Assembly: GCF_037971845.1 (NCBI RefSeq)
Contig: NZ_CP150227.1
Location: forward strand, 2,294,001 to 2,358,000
Length of the DNA stretch: 64,000 nt
Reading direction: 5' to 3'
Source of the DNA: Paenibacillus sp. FSL R5-0766
GTDB lineage: Bacteria; Bacillota; Bacilli; Paenibacillales; Paenibacillaceae
This document shows positions 1 to 9,203 of this stretch, piece by piece. The notes under the pieces were generated by a model. It saw nothing but the letters and a program-made list of their open reading frames with translations, searched no databases and had not been told where the DNA came from. Each line of letters begins with the position of its first letter. Within the stretch, counting starts at the first letter, position 1. A program made the position numbers and the translations under genes.

Positions 1-302
1 GTGCTTCAGGAATCCGGAAGCTGGTATCGGTCTCTTTGCCCATAATCTGGGGTACGGTTCAGGTTGCAATCATTCTATGTATTTCGGGTAGTCTGAAATC
101 ATTCGATCTGGTTTACATCATGACCAAGGGTGGTCCGGCACATGCGACGGAACTGCTTGCAACGTATATGTACAATTCAACCTTTACAACATACCGATAT
201 GGTTTTGGTAGTGCGATCTCAACAACCATCGTACTGATCTCGCTGCTGCTGATCGGAACAAGCCAGTGGCTAACCAGTCGCAAACGAAAAGAGAATCAAT
301 AG
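1..302 (+). CDS. Sugar ABC transporter permease, C-terminal part (5' end outside window)
   Basis: The open frame runs in from the left edge (first full codon at base 3) and stops at 300-302, so only the last ~100 residues are present. The visible part has a hydrophobic stretch around VQVAIILCISGSL, the FDLVYIMTKGGP segment typical of MalF/UgpA-type inner-membrane permeases, and a C-terminal membrane helix before a basic tail (SRKRKENQ). It should pair with the permease starting 15 bases downstream to form the membrane channel of a CUT1 carbohydrate importer. The TTG at 36 is an internal codon, not the real start. Substrate cannot be read from this fragment; the beta-mannosidase further down suggests mannose-containing oligosaccharides (inference). 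Confidence 0.88.
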   Translation, partial: ASGIRKLVSVSLPIIWGTVQVAIILCISGSLKSFDLVYIMTKGGPAHATELLATYMYNSTFTTYRYGFGSAISTTIVLISLLLIGTSQWLTSRKRKENQ

Positions 303-317
303 AGAGGAGGAGTTATC

Positions 318-1193
318 ATGCAAGTGACACCTGTATCCATGCCATCACCACGAAGCAGCTCGGGCCATCCGATTCGCCGCCTACGTAGCGGAATTGTTTG
401 GACGCTGCTGACGGTCTATGGTATTTTAACATTGTATCCGTTCTACTGGCTCGTGATTAGTGCATTCAAAACAAATGAAGATTTCTATAGCAGGCCCTTT
501 GGACTGCCGGAAAACTGGAATGTTGCCAATTTCAGCAATGCATGGGAAAGCTCCAGGCTGGGGACCGCTTTTGGCAATTCACTAATCGTATCGGTGGGGT
601 CACTTATTCTGACGCTGTTTATTGCAGCGCTGGCTTCATTCATCCTGGCTCGTTTCCAGTTTCTCTGGAAAGGGTTAATCATGACCTTCTTTGTTGTGGG
701 GATGCTCATTCCGATCCATAGTACACTTGTCCCTTTATTCATTCTGATGAAACAGATGTCATTGTTGAATACGTACTGGGCCTTAATCTTACCTTATACG
801 GCTTTTGCACTGCCTACGGCAATTTTTGTGCTTACGGCTTATCTGACAAGTGTTCCACGTGACATTGAAGAGGCGGCTTTTATTGATGGAACAGGCCTGT
901 GGGGGCTATTTACCCGAATTATGCTGCCGATGTCCGTCCCTGCGTTGTCCACGGTTACGATCCTGAGTTTCCTGCATGCGTGGAATGACTTTTCATTTGC
1001 GCTTGTGTTCATCAACAAAACCGGATTGAAAACGTTACCGCTGGCCATTGCGAACTTTGCGGATGGATATCAGACGGATTACGGATTAACGCTTGCTGCC
1101 ATGACCCTGTCGGTCATTCCAACCATTATTCTGTATCTTATATTCCAGGAACAGGTTATGAAAGGCATGACCGCAGGAGCTGTCAAAGGGTAA
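318..1193 (+). CDS. Sugar ABC transporter permease (MalG-type)
   Basis: A 291-residue inner-membrane protein with about six predicted membrane helices. The ABC-ATPase docking (EAA) loop is visible at about residues 184-205 as EEAAFIDGTGLWGLFTRIMLP. The C-terminus GMTAGAVKG is the usual ending of MalG/AraQ-type CUT1 permeases. GAGGAGG sits just upstream of ATG 318, and the gene follows the upstream permease by 15 bases, so the two are in one operon. No ATPase gene follows; the neighbours are a sensor kinase, a response regulator and a GH2 glycosidase, which points to a regulated oligosaccharide uptake locus. The family call is safe, the substrate is not known. Confidence 0.93.
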   Translation: MQVTPVSMPSPRSSSGHPIRRLRSGIVWTLLTVYGILTLYPFYWLVISAFKTNEDFYSRPFGLPENWNVANFSNAWESSRLGTAFGNSLIVSVGSLILTLFIAALASFILARFQFLWKGLIMTFFVVGMLIPIHSTLVPLFILMKQMSLLNTYWALILPYTAFALPTAIFVLTAYLTSVPRDIEEAAFIDGTGLWGLFTRIMLPMSVPALSTVTILSFLHAWNDFSFALVFINKTGLKTLPLAIANFADGYQTDYGLTLAAMTLSVIPTIILYLIFQEQVMKGMTAGAVKG

Positions 1194-1223
1194 GCGAAAG
1201 CGCATCCAGAGGAGGAGAAACGT

Positions 1224-3005
1224 TTGGCACGCTGGCTCACATCTTCATTACAAAGGAAGCTATCCGTCGTTGTGACGGCTTCAATGATTGTGCCTTTGCT
1301 GGCCTTGGGCCTGTTCGCCTTTCTGATCTCTTCCAGCATCACAGAGCAAAAAACAAAGCTGTCCGGCATGGATACGCTGAAACAGGTAGAAGCAAATCTT
1401 CGTTATATGTTGCAGGATGCCGAGAATCTCTCCATTTTCCTGATTGGAGAACGGGACATCCAGCAGTATCTTAGCCACAATGAAGATCATGAGCTGGACC
1501 GGGTGGATATTCTGGGCAGAATGACCAATCTGGCGGCTTCCAAGAAATATATCGCCAACATCGCCATATATCCGGGACGTTTTGATGCCACATTGTCAAC
1601 CGCTACCTGGTATGAATCCAATGAATCCAACCTTTCGTATCCCTCTGTTCCCAGTGGTGAAGCAGTCAAACAATGGACGGGAGTATACCCAGTTCAGAAT
1701 TACGCGGGTATTCAAAATGTGATCACATTGGTTCGGCCGATTCGCAGTATCCATGATTATCGACCCATCGGCTGGTTAGCCATTAGTCTGGATGAGAAGG
1801 CCATATCCAAGGGATGGGCCGCTCTGGGATTAGGCAGAGGGCAAGGCAGACTGGAACTCATCGGCAGTTCTGGAGAGATTCTGTCTTCGATGGACAAATC
1901 CCGGCTTGGGCTTAAGCTGGAAGGTGTCGAACCAGGGATTACAACGTTGATTCAGGATGGCGGTAGCGGAACCACCACGTATGGCAGTGGTGACGATAAA
2001 CGGACGTTGCTCTATTATCCGGAAGAACTGACGGGGTGGACGTTGGTTGGAACGGTTCCTTATGACCAGTACAAGTCGGAGAATCGGTACATTCTTATTC
2101 TAACTGGCTGCGCCGTTGCCATGTCTGCTGTGATCAGTGCTGGATTGGTCTGGTTTACGGTGCGGCGTGTGACGAGGCCGCTTCGTGTACTCACCCGGCA
2201 TCTGTCTCGAATTGATCCGGAACGCCCGCTTCCTTTGTTTCGATCAGAAAGTGATGACGAGATTGGCAGGCTTGGGGAGAGTTACAATCTGCTCGGTGCA
2301 CATATTCAGTTATTGAAGGAAGAGGTTATTCGAGGTGAAGCTCGCAAAAAAGAAGCGGATCTTCGGGTGCTTCAGGCGCAGATTAACCCGCACTTTCTGT
2401 ATAACACACTCTCTTCAATTCATTGGATTGCCTTGATGTCTGAAGAGAAGCGGATCGCGGATATGGTTGAGGGCTTGAGTGACTTTCTACGCATCAGTTT
2501 AAACAATGGTCAGGATTATTGCCCTGTGGAACAGGAGATTGCTCATATTCGCCATTATGTGCGTGTGCAGTCGATTCGTTTCCCTGATCAATTTGTGTTG
2601 CATTATATCGTAGATCCAGCGCTTGAGAAGCGAGTGATGCTGAAGCTATTGCTGCAACCGCTCGTTGAGAACGCCATGATTCATGGCATTCAGCCCAAAG
2701 CAGGCGTAGGCACCATCACCATAATGATTCGTAAGGACCCGGATAATGAACAGATGAATGTGCTCGTGCTGGATGATGGTGTTGGCATGGAGCCGGACAG
2801 ACTGGAGCAATTAAGGATAAGTATTAGGGAATGGAAGGGAAAACAGCCGGAAAAACAGCTAAACCAAGGCGGTTATGGGCTCTGCAATGTAAATGAGAGA
2901 CTGCTGCTCCATTATGGAGCGGATGCACAGCTTGAAGTAGACAGCAGGGTTGGGGGAGGTACCCGGATTTCGTTTTCCATTCCAATCTTGGAGGGTTCGC
3001 CATGA
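1224..3005 (+). CDS. YesM-type sensor histidine kinase
   Basis: A membrane sensor kinase of 593 residues. Order: N-terminal membrane helix (about 13-35), extracytoplasmic sensor domain (about 36-288), second helix (about 290-312), HAMP linker, His_kinase domain with the phospho-acceptor in INPHFLYNTL (His about 390), then a HATPase domain with NAMIHG and DDGVGM (about 517). The start is TTG at 1224, chosen because GAGGAGG lies eight bases upstream. The stop codon overlaps the start of the response regulator by four bases (ATGA), so translation is coupled. It probably senses an extracellular sugar or a liganded binding protein and drives the adjacent transporter and glycosidase genes; the signal is inferred from context only. 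Confidence 0.93.
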   Translation: MARWLTSSLQRKLSVVVTASMIVPLLALGLFAFLISSSITEQKTKLSGMDTLKQVEANLRYMLQDAENLSIFLIGERDIQQYLSHNEDHELDRVDILGRMTNLAASKKYIANIAIYPGRFDATLSTATWYESNESNLSYPSVPSGEAVKQWTGVYPVQNYAGIQNVITLVRPIRSIHDYRPIGWLAISLDEKAISKGWAALGLGRGQGRLELIGSSGEILSSMDKSRLGLKLEGVEPGITTLIQDGGSGTTTYGSGDDKRTLLYYPEELTGWTLVGTVPYDQYKSENRYILILTGCAVAMSAVISAGLVWFTVRRVTRPLRVLTRHLSRIDPERPLPLFRSESDDEIGRLGESYNLLGAHIQLLKEEVIRGEARKKEADLRVLQAQINPHFLYNTLSSIHWIALMSEEKRIADMVEGLSDFLRISLNNGQDYCPVEQEIAHIRHYVRVQSIRFPDQFVLHYIVDPALEKRVMLKLLLQPLVENAMIHGIQPKAGVGTITIMIRKDPDNEQMNVLVLDDGVGMEPDRLEQLRISIREWKGKQPEKQLNQGGYGLCNVNERLLLHYGADAQLEVDSRVGGGTRISFSIPILEGSP

Positions 3006-4588
3006 GACTATTAATTGTTGATGATGAAGTGATTATCCGTACAGGGCTTGCCAGCGTTATCGCTTGGCATGACCTCGGAATTGAACTTCTTCAACCTGCT
3101 GCCTCGGCAGAGGAGGCGTTAACACGCTTGGCTGAGGAACGTCCACATATCCTGATGACGGATATTCGGATGACAGGCAGATCGGGACTGGAACTGGCAG
3201 AAGAGGGTCTGCGATTGTTACCTGAGCTGGAGGTCATTATTTTGTCTGGATACGATGACTTTTCTTATGCCCAACAAGCGATTCGCCAAGGTGTTACAGA
3301 TTATCTGCTCAAAACAAGTAAGCCGGAGGAGATTATCAAGACCGTATTACAGGCCAAACAGCGAATCACGGAACGTTGGGCAGAGAAGTCCAGAGAGGGC
3401 CAACTTATGCGGGAGAATCGGGAGCGGTTATTTGCTGGATGGATCATTGATGGTGACACCGCTTCGGGTCATTTTCCTTCATTCTTGCGAACTGATGCTG
3501 GAAAAGAGGCAGGGGTTGTTGGCCTTGATGATGAACAGATTCTCAGACAAGTCATTATTCTTCGAGCGGAGGGTTGGGATCGATCCTCGGATGCGCTATT
3601 ACGATTTGCGGTGCAGAATACTCTGGAGGATATGTTACCTGGTGCCATTGCTCATGTAGAGAAACAGCAAATTATTTGTGTAGTTTCATGGCCGCCTGTG
3701 GAACATGAAACTACGTTCAGGCTGGAGAGTGCATTACGTCGGGTGGAGCAATTACTGAAGTGCACCCTGCGCGCAGCCGTAGGTCTGCCTGTGCGTGGAT
3801 ATGCAGATCTGCACGAAAGCTACAGAACTGCTTCAGCTGCATTCCGATATCGGGGTTTGATGAATTACAAAGTATGGCATTATGAGCACGTTCAGGATCG
3901 CCAAGGCGGTAAAACTGTACTTACGCACGAAGAGGAGACCAGACTTGGTACAATATTGCTGGATAATGATTCAGTCACGTTAACGACATGGACGCGGGAA
4001 CTTGTGGCTAATCTTGTTACGGAACCGGAGGTCACACCAGAATCGTTCAGTGCTTGTTTGCACTCAGCCGTCATTGCAGGTCATCGCTGGCTAACTCGCA
4101 CAATGCGAGCCACAGGGCATGAAGAACCCGCAAGGCTCGAGCCCTGGTTGCCGGAACCGGATGCTGAAGCTGGTGACCTCGGGGATATGCTGTTCCATCA
4201 TCTGTATGGTCTGATGCATGTCTATCATAGCCGAATGGGTCAGGGACAGGCTGCCCATGTGCAGAGGGCTATCGGTTATATTGAATCTTCATTGGCGCAG
4301 GATATTAATCTGCAGCAGGTAGCTGGACATGTTCATTTGCATCCGGGTCACCTCAGTGAACTGTTTAAAAAAGAAATGGGTGTGACCTTCGGAGATTTTG
4401 TCACCGATATGCGTATACGAAGAGCGATGGATATGCTCGCGGTGTCTCCAGCTAAGGTTAGTGAAGTCGCTGCCATCAGCGGCTACGAGGACGTGAAATA
4501 TTTTAGCAGACTGTTCAAAAAACATACCGGCAAAACCCCGAGTGAATATCGCGAGGAGGCAATGTCGTTTAAGCCTTCGGGAAGTTAG
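3002..4588 (+). CDS. YesN-type response regulator with AraC DNA-binding domain
   Basis: A 528-residue transcription factor. The receiver domain (about 1-120) has the acidic pair VDDE, the phosphorylated Asp54 in MTDIRM and the conserved lysine in LLKTSKP. A long central region of unassigned fold follows, and the last ~100 residues are a double helix-turn-helix of the AraC family (VAGHVHLHPGHLSELFKKEMG and the YEDVKYFSRLFKKHTGKTPSEYR region). It overlaps the kinase gene by four bases and is its cognate partner. The likely target is its own ABC transporter/beta-mannosidase operon, a role known for YesN-like regulators but inferred here. Confidence 0.93.
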   Translation: MRLLIVDDEVIIRTGLASVIAWHDLGIELLQPAASAEEALTRLAEERPHILMTDIRMTGRSGLELAEEGLRLLPELEVIILSGYDDFSYAQQAIRQGVTDYLLKTSKPEEIIKTVLQAKQRITERWAEKSREGQLMRENRERLFAGWIIDGDTASGHFPSFLRTDAGKEAGVVGLDDEQILRQVIILRAEGWDRSSDALLRFAVQNTLEDMLPGAIAHVEKQQIICVVSWPPVEHETTFRLESALRRVEQLLKCTLRAAVGLPVRGYADLHESYRTASAAFRYRGLMNYKVWHYEHVQDRQGGKTVLTHEEETRLGTILLDNDSVTLTTWTRELVANLVTEPEVTPESFSACLHSAVIAGHRWLTRTMRATGHEEPARLEPWLPEPDAEAGDLGDMLFHHLYGLMHVYHSRMGQGQAAHVQRAIGYIESSLAQDINLQQVAGHVHLHPGHLSELFKKEMGVTFGDFVTDMRIRRAMDMLAVSPAKVSEVAAISGYEDVKYFSRLFKKHTGKTPSEYREEAMSFKPSGS

Positions 4589-4621
4589 AAATGAGGAGAT
4601 TGGGAAACATGTCTTGCATTT

Positions 4622-4636
4622 CTGCAAACGTTTTCG
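4622..4636 (+). promoter_or_regulatory. Possible CcpA cre site upstream of the beta-mannosidase
   Basis: TGCAAACGTTTTC fits the core of the cre consensus WTGNAANCGNWNNCW, with mismatches only at the two outermost bases. It lies between the response regulator stop and the glycosidase start, where carbon catabolite repression of the gene would make sense. It is a pattern match only. Confidence 0.35.
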
Positions 4637-4678
4637 ATATGGTATTACTCAGAGATATTGGAGAGTGAGGGCATACTG

Positions 4679-7255
4679 ATGAAGACCCATAGTTCAAGTC
4701 AGGATTTATCGGGACAATGGAAGATACAGCATTTTGAAGTTGGAGAGAAGCGGGCAATGGATGTGGCAGCTGCTACACTGGATGACCGTTTCTGGATTGG
4801 GGCTGAAGTGCCTGGCGATGTACACGCTGCACTGGTTGAACGCAGTATCATTGATCCGCCCTATTACGGACATAATGATGCCAAAAGTCGCTGGATTGAG
4901 CAAAAGGAATGGTGGTACCGCACAACCTTCAATCTGGTGAAAGATGCAGAGACCGAGGAGCACTTTGAATTGGTGTTCGAAGGATTGGATACGTTTGCAA
5001 CGGTATATGTCAATGGCCATGAAGTTGGGAAAACGGCCAATATGCTTATGTCACATACGTTTAATGTAACGTCTCTGGTACGCAGCGGCTGGAATGCGAT
5101 TGCTGTCAAGTTTGATCCGCTTCACCTGCATCACCGGGACAAAGAAACCTTCGACTGGTCCTCGTATACGAAGGAACGACCGTGGTTGCGCAAAGCAGCG
5201 ATGAACTTTGGCTGGGACTGGGGTCCGCGTATGGTTACGGTGGGGATCTGGGGTGCTGTACGGCTGGAAAAACGAACAATCGCCAAGCTGGAAAGTGTGT
5301 ATGCCCGAACGGAATCAGTCAGTATAGAGCTTGCTGTATTACATGTCACGGCGGATGTGAAGTCGGTCTTGTCTTACCGTAGCAGACAGAAACGTGAGCA
5401 GGCTGTGGTTGCGACCTGTAATATTCGTCTGCTGGATCGCAGCGGAAACGATGTGGCAGGTGCCACTGAATTACCTGTAGAAGGTGGTAAGGCAGATATC
5501 ACATTAAACGTTACGTCACCTCAGTTATGGTGGACTCATGATCTGGGTGAGCCGTATCTGTATACGCTGGAGGTTACATTATACGCCGATGGCGTTGAGG
5601 TGGATCGTTATAACGAGCCTTATGGGTTACGAACAATTGAGCTCGCTCTTCACAATGAACAGGGTGAGGATGCATTTACTTTTATTCTGAACGGAGTCAA
5701 AGTATACGCCAAGGGTGCCAACTGGATTCCGGCTGATCATCTGATTGGTGCCATCCCAACCTCCCGGTATCGTGAGCTTGTGGAGCTGTCGGTGGAAGGT
5801 CATATGAACATGCTGCGTGTCTGGGCTGGTGGTATATATGAGAAGGATGTCTTCTACGATGAGTGTGATCGGCAAGGGGTGCTGGTGTGGCAGGATTTTG
5901 CATTCGCGAACGCGTTGTTCCCGGATTTCAATCGTGATTTCATGGATAATGTGCGGCAAGAGGTAGAAAACAATGTCTTGCGCCTGCGTAACCGTGCTTC
6001 GCTTGCCATCTGGTGTGGGAATAATGAGATTGACTGGCTCTATGATATGAAGTCGGCGAGTGGAGATATTACCAGCCCGTTCTACGGTGAACTTATCTAT
6101 CATGAGCTGATCCCTGAAGTGCTGGAGCGATTGGATCTGTCTCGTCCATACTGGCCTTCTTCGCCGTTCGGGGACAGCAACGGTCAGGATGCGAATGACC
6201 CGGATGTGGGGGATCGTCACAACTGGCAGGTATGGCATGGTTCGGTCTATCCAAGGAAGCATGGAGAGCCGCCGCTGCTGGACTACAGTATTGAAGGTGT
6301 AACGTTCAAAAATTACAAAAACGATCATGCGTTGTTCAGCAGTGAATTTGGTATGCATGCCTCGGCCAACCGTTACACGCTGGAGAAAAATATGCCTGCA
6401 GGGCAGTTTTACTGGGGGAGTCCGGAGATGGCCTATCGTAACAAGGATACCAATCACCAGAAAGGCATTTTGCTAATGGAGGGTTATACAGGGATTCCGC
6501 AAAATATAGAGGAATACATGAACTATTCCATGCTGACTCAAGCAGAAGGATTGCGCTATGGAATTGAACATTTCCGACGTATTAATCACCGTAACAGCGG
6601 TGCGCTTGTGTGGCAATTGAATGACAGTTGGCCAGGGACAAGCTGGTCCATGATTGATTATGAACTGCTGCCGAAGGCATCCTTTTATTATGGGAAAATA
6701 TTCTTTCATCCTGTCCTGTTGTCACTGGAGCATGAGCCGGGGGAGCCGCTTGCGTTGTGGGTTGTGAACGATACACGTGACGTCTTGAAGGGGGAGCTTC
6801 GACTCAATGTCTATGCATTGAATGGAGAGAAGATCTACTCCAGCTCACATGCTGTTGAGGTAACATCCCAATCCTCACGGTGTATTGCTGAATCAACTGA
6901 AGTAGAGGTATTACAGGGTAGACGCGCGGAGGAAGTAATGGTTGAGTTGGTATCCGAAGGATTTGCGGCACCGAGTAATCGTTACTTCTTGCGCGATCCT
7001 AAGGATGTGACGTTGCCAGAGTCGCAATTGAGCGTACATGTGAACGAGGAGGAGCAGTCTGTTACGGTTACGGCCAGTGGTGCGATTGCACGATTGGTGA
7101 AGCTGGAGCTTCCCCTTGGGCGTGTCCGATTCAGTGACAATTATTTCGATCTGCTCCCCGGTGAGAGCCGAACAGTGAGACTACTTCACCCAGAGCAAAC
7201 GTCTCTGCCACTGACAGAACTTCGAGTTAGTGCCATGAACGGCAGAGAAGGATAA
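4679..7255 (+). CDS. GH2 beta-mannosidase
   Basis: A cytosolic glycosidase of 858 residues that releases mannose from the non-reducing end of beta-mannosides. The N-terminal sugar-binding domain carries LSGQWKI and VPGDVHAAL, followed by the Ig-like and TIM-barrel domains of family GH2. The acid/base Glu is in WCGNNEID (about 450) and the nucleophile in FSSEFGMHA (about 556); the spacing is normal. There is no signal peptide. ATG 4679 is preferred over the upstream TTG 4658 because GGAGAGTGAGG lies directly before it. It is the last gene of the transporter/two-component locus, and a terminator follows. Specificity among GH2 enzymes rests on resemblance to mannosidases. Confidence 0.9.
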   Translation: MKTHSSSQDLSGQWKIQHFEVGEKRAMDVAAATLDDRFWIGAEVPGDVHAALVERSIIDPPYYGHNDAKSRWIEQKEWWYRTTFNLVKDAETEEHFELVFEGLDTFATVYVNGHEVGKTANMLMSHTFNVTSLVRSGWNAIAVKFDPLHLHHRDKETFDWSSYTKERPWLRKAAMNFGWDWGPRMVTVGIWGAVRLEKRTIAKLESVYARTESVSIELAVLHVTADVKSVLSYRSRQKREQAVVATCNIRLLDRSGNDVAGATELPVEGGKADITLNVTSPQLWWTHDLGEPYLYTLEVTLYADGVEVDRYNEPYGLRTIELALHNEQGEDAFTFILNGVKVYAKGANWIPADHLIGAIPTSRYRELVELSVEGHMNMLRVWAGGIYEKDVFYDECDRQGVLVWQDFAFANALFPDFNRDFMDNVRQEVENNVLRLRNRASLAIWCGNNEIDWLYDMKSASGDITSPFYGELIYHELIPEVLERLDLSRPYWPSSPFGDSNGQDANDPDVGDRHNWQVWHGSVYPRKHGEPPLLDYSIEGVTFKNYKNDHALFSSEFGMHASANRYTLEKNMPAGQFYWGSPEMAYRNKDTNHQKGILLMEGYTGIPQNIEEYMNYSMLTQAEGLRYGIEHFRRINHRNSGALVWQLNDSWPGTSWSMIDYELLPKASFYYGKIFFHPVLLSLEHEPGEPLALWVVNDTRDVLKGELRLNVYALNGEKIYSSSHAVEVTSQSSRCIAESTEVEVLQGRRAEEVMVELVSEGFAAPSNRYFLRDPKDVTLPESQLSVHVNEEEQSVTVTASGAIARLVKLELPLGRVRFSDNYFDLLPGESRTVRLLHPEQTSLPLTELRVSAMNGREG

Positions 7256-7292
7256 AATAATAATCACAGACTTCGAATCTTATTCGAGGTTC

Positions 7293-7330
7293 AAGGTGGT
7301 AATCCTGATCAGGGATGCCACCTTTTTTAC
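7293..7330 (+). terminator. Terminator after the beta-mannosidase gene
   Basis: AAGGTGG and CCACCTT are paired arms around TAATCCTGATCAGGGATG, which can pair further imperfectly, and the hairpin is followed by a run of T. It closes the first sugar locus. Confidence 0.65.
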
Positions 7331-7469
7331 TTTTTGCAGCAGGGTGAGTTCCTGTCGTTGTGTCAGATGGTTTTGTCCTTATTCCACAAGCGAAACTTCC
7401 AATCGGGTTCCCATCTTGGCACATTCGGGTTAGAATGATAAAGAAATCGTTTTCAAAGGAGGTGGATTC

Positions 7470-7700
7470 ATGTCATTTGTCTTTTACCCGGAGATGGTTA
7501 TATTCATTCTGATGTTGATCCTGCTGATTATTGGTATCGTATATATCGTTCGTAAAAGCAAACAAGTATTGCGCCGCTTAAGCAATCTGGAGAAAGCAGT
7601 ATATGAAAAAGATAACATCTCATCCTATCCGAAGGACGTTGATACTGTACAAGAAGGAGCACCCAGAGAAGACACGTTTGCTCCACGCAAACGAAAATGA
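7470..7700 (+). CDS. Small single-pass membrane protein, function unknown
   Basis: A 76-residue protein with one strong membrane helix near the N-terminus (about residues 9-28, FILMLILLIIGIVYIV) and a charged cytoplasmic tail with a short helical heptad-like stretch (LRRLSNLEKAVYEK). AAAGGAGGTGG upstream of ATG 7470 is an excellent ribosome binding site, which supports a real gene. It stands alone between a terminator and a convergent gene. I do not recognise the family. The layout (short outside, one helix, helical tail) resembles many small DUF-type membrane proteins of Bacillota. Confidence 0.7.
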   Translation: MSFVFYPEMVIFILMLILLIIGIVYIVRKSKQVLRRLSNLEKAVYEKDNISSYPKDVDTVQEGAPREDTFAPRKRK

Positions 7701-7736
7701 AGAAGGATACGGAATTACATAAAAAAGATAAACCAA

Positions 7737-7787
7737 CAAACCAAACAGCCGATTCTTCTCTATAAGGAAGTGATCGGCTGTTTGGGC
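7737..7787. terminator. Hairpin between convergent genes, likely two-way terminator
   Basis: CAAACAGCCGAT and ATCGGCTGTTTG are perfect inverted arms around a ~19-base loop. On the minus strand the hairpin is followed by T-rich sequence; on the plus strand the T run is weak. It lies between the small membrane protein and the FAD monooxygenase, which converge. Confidence 0.55.
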
Positions 7788-7817
7788 ATATAGGCATTTA
7801 ATCCGTATTAACTGGGT

Positions 7818-8939
7818 TTAGAGAAAGGATTCATAACGCTGTTGGAAAGAGGATTCCATCTCCACTTGCCGAGCAAGTTGTTGCTGTACCTTTGCCCCGC
7901 GAATCGTCTGAAGTTCCTGAAGTTGTGCAGTGGAACTGAATTGATCTGCAGCCATTTGGACAAGTAATTCGGAGAGCACATCCGCATCTTCGAGCGCGGC
8001 ATTAAGTCCAAACGCACCGGTTGGTGTCATGGTATGAGCGGCATCACCGATGAGTACAACATTGTCCTGTGCCCACGACGGGCAATAGCTGCTTTCGACA
8101 GATAACAGAACAAAATCACTCCAGCTCTGAATGTTGGCAGCTACAGAATCAGACAGGCAAGGAAAAGCAGATACAAGTTTATCTACAAAAGGAGCAATCG
8201 GCTGCTCTCGCAGCTTGGAGTATGCTCCCTCGGGAATGTTCCATCCAATCTGAACATAACCGCCGAACTGTGAGAACAGTGCGAGCTGTTGACCATCCAT
8301 GCTGGCCATTCGAACAGCGGGTTCCCAGCCTACGGGTGCCGGAATGCGTGCCCAGAGCAGATCATACCCGTGCTTGCGAATCTCCGGGGTCATACCGGAA
8401 TGTTTGCGTACAGCAGAGTATCTGCCATCAGCACCCACAATAACAGATGCCTCAATGGAGGCAGGAACGCCGTTCTTCCGAATGTTAATACCCACGACCT
8501 GGCCGTTCTTGTCTCGTAACAAACCGGTCATAATCGTATTGAAAAGTACTTGTTCATATGAACTGTGCTGCCGAGCATGCGACACGATGGCTTCCAGGAG
8601 ATGATCTTGGGGTACATGAATACCAACATGAGATTCTCCATTGCCCGGTGATACCGTATGAATAATCTGCCCATTTTCCCAATACTGAATCTGTTCCAAG
8701 AGCAGTGCTCCGCGTTCCTGGATGAGGGAATAGAGGCTGTGTTTATTTAAAATGGCTTCGCCGTCCATATTGAGCAACTCCCCGCGAAACGACTTGTGCA
8801 GGTGGGACTGCCGTTCAATGAGCATCGTGGAGATTCCATTTTGGTTCAGTAAATAAGAAAGCAAAGCACCGCCAGGTCCAGCGCCGACGATGCAAACATC
8901 TGTTTTAAGTTGAGATTGTGTATTCTGATTCATGTGCAT
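7818..8939 (-). CDS. FAD-dependent monooxygenase (PHBH/UbiH-type)
   Basis: A 373-residue soluble flavoprotein hydroxylase. The N-terminal dinucleotide-binding motif GAGPGGALLSYLL is followed by an acidic strand end (LIER). The second FAD motif, GDAAHTMTPTGAFGLNAALEDA, is close to the C-terminus, and the DG motif VGADGRYSAVRK lies in between. Such enzymes hydroxylate aromatic or polyketide-like small molecules with NAD(P)H and oxygen. It is divergent from a MarR regulator across a 264-base gap with direct-repeat operator-like sites. A detoxification or antibiotic-inactivation role under MarR control is plausible but inferred; the substrate is unknown. Confidence 0.88.
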   Translation of the reverse strand: MHMNQNTQSQLKTDVCIVGAGPGGALLSYLLNQNGISTMLIERQSHLHKSFRGELLNMDGEAILNKHSLYSLIQERGALLLEQIQYWENGQIIHTVSPGNGESHVGIHVPQDHLLEAIVSHARQHSSYEQVLFNTIMTGLLRDKNGQVVGINIRKNGVPASIEASVIVGADGRYSAVRKHSGMTPEIRKHGYDLLWARIPAPVGWEPAVRMASMDGQQLALFSQFGGYVQIGWNIPEGAYSKLREQPIAPFVDKLVSAFPCLSDSVAANIQSWSDFVLLSVESSYCPSWAQDNVVLIGDAAHTMTPTGAFGLNAALEDADVLSELLVQMAADQFSSTAQLQELQTIRGAKVQQQLARQVEMESSFQQRYESFL

Positions 8940-9004
8940 AAGTCCCTTGCAATATAATGGTGACGCTTTATTTACTTTATAACAACAGATTTATTAAAAT
9001 CATT

Positions 9005-9022
9005 AAGTAACTAAAAGTAACT
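9005..9022. promoter_or_regulatory. Direct repeat AAGTAACT x2, candidate MarR operator
   Basis: Two exact copies of AAGTAACT separated by two bases give a 10-base period, one helical turn. They lie in the intergenic region between the divergent monooxygenase and MarR genes. Position and periodicity suggest a regulator binding site; no binding data exist. Confidence 0.35.
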
Positions 9023-9203
9023 TTAAAGATATAGGTTATTATAAACAAACCCGTTGCTATAATGCAATAGGTGAAACCCAAAATAAAACAAGAGTCATGC
9101 AGTCAACGATAGGGTGTCGGATACAAGCGCATTTTTCACAAACATCATAGTGTAAATATGTTACAATATAAGGTAGGTTATGATGAAAGGCGGAGGAACG
9201 TTT

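Noticed and set aside
5627..6457. Minus-strand open frame of 276 codons inside the beta-mannosidase gene
   Set aside because: Antisense to the catalytic region of a GH2 enzyme, no ribosome binding site and no recognisable fold.
7442..7456. AAGAAATCGTTTTCA as a cre site before the small membrane protein
   Set aside because: It misses the T of the invariant TG and overlaps the ribosome binding site region of a gene with no sugar connection.
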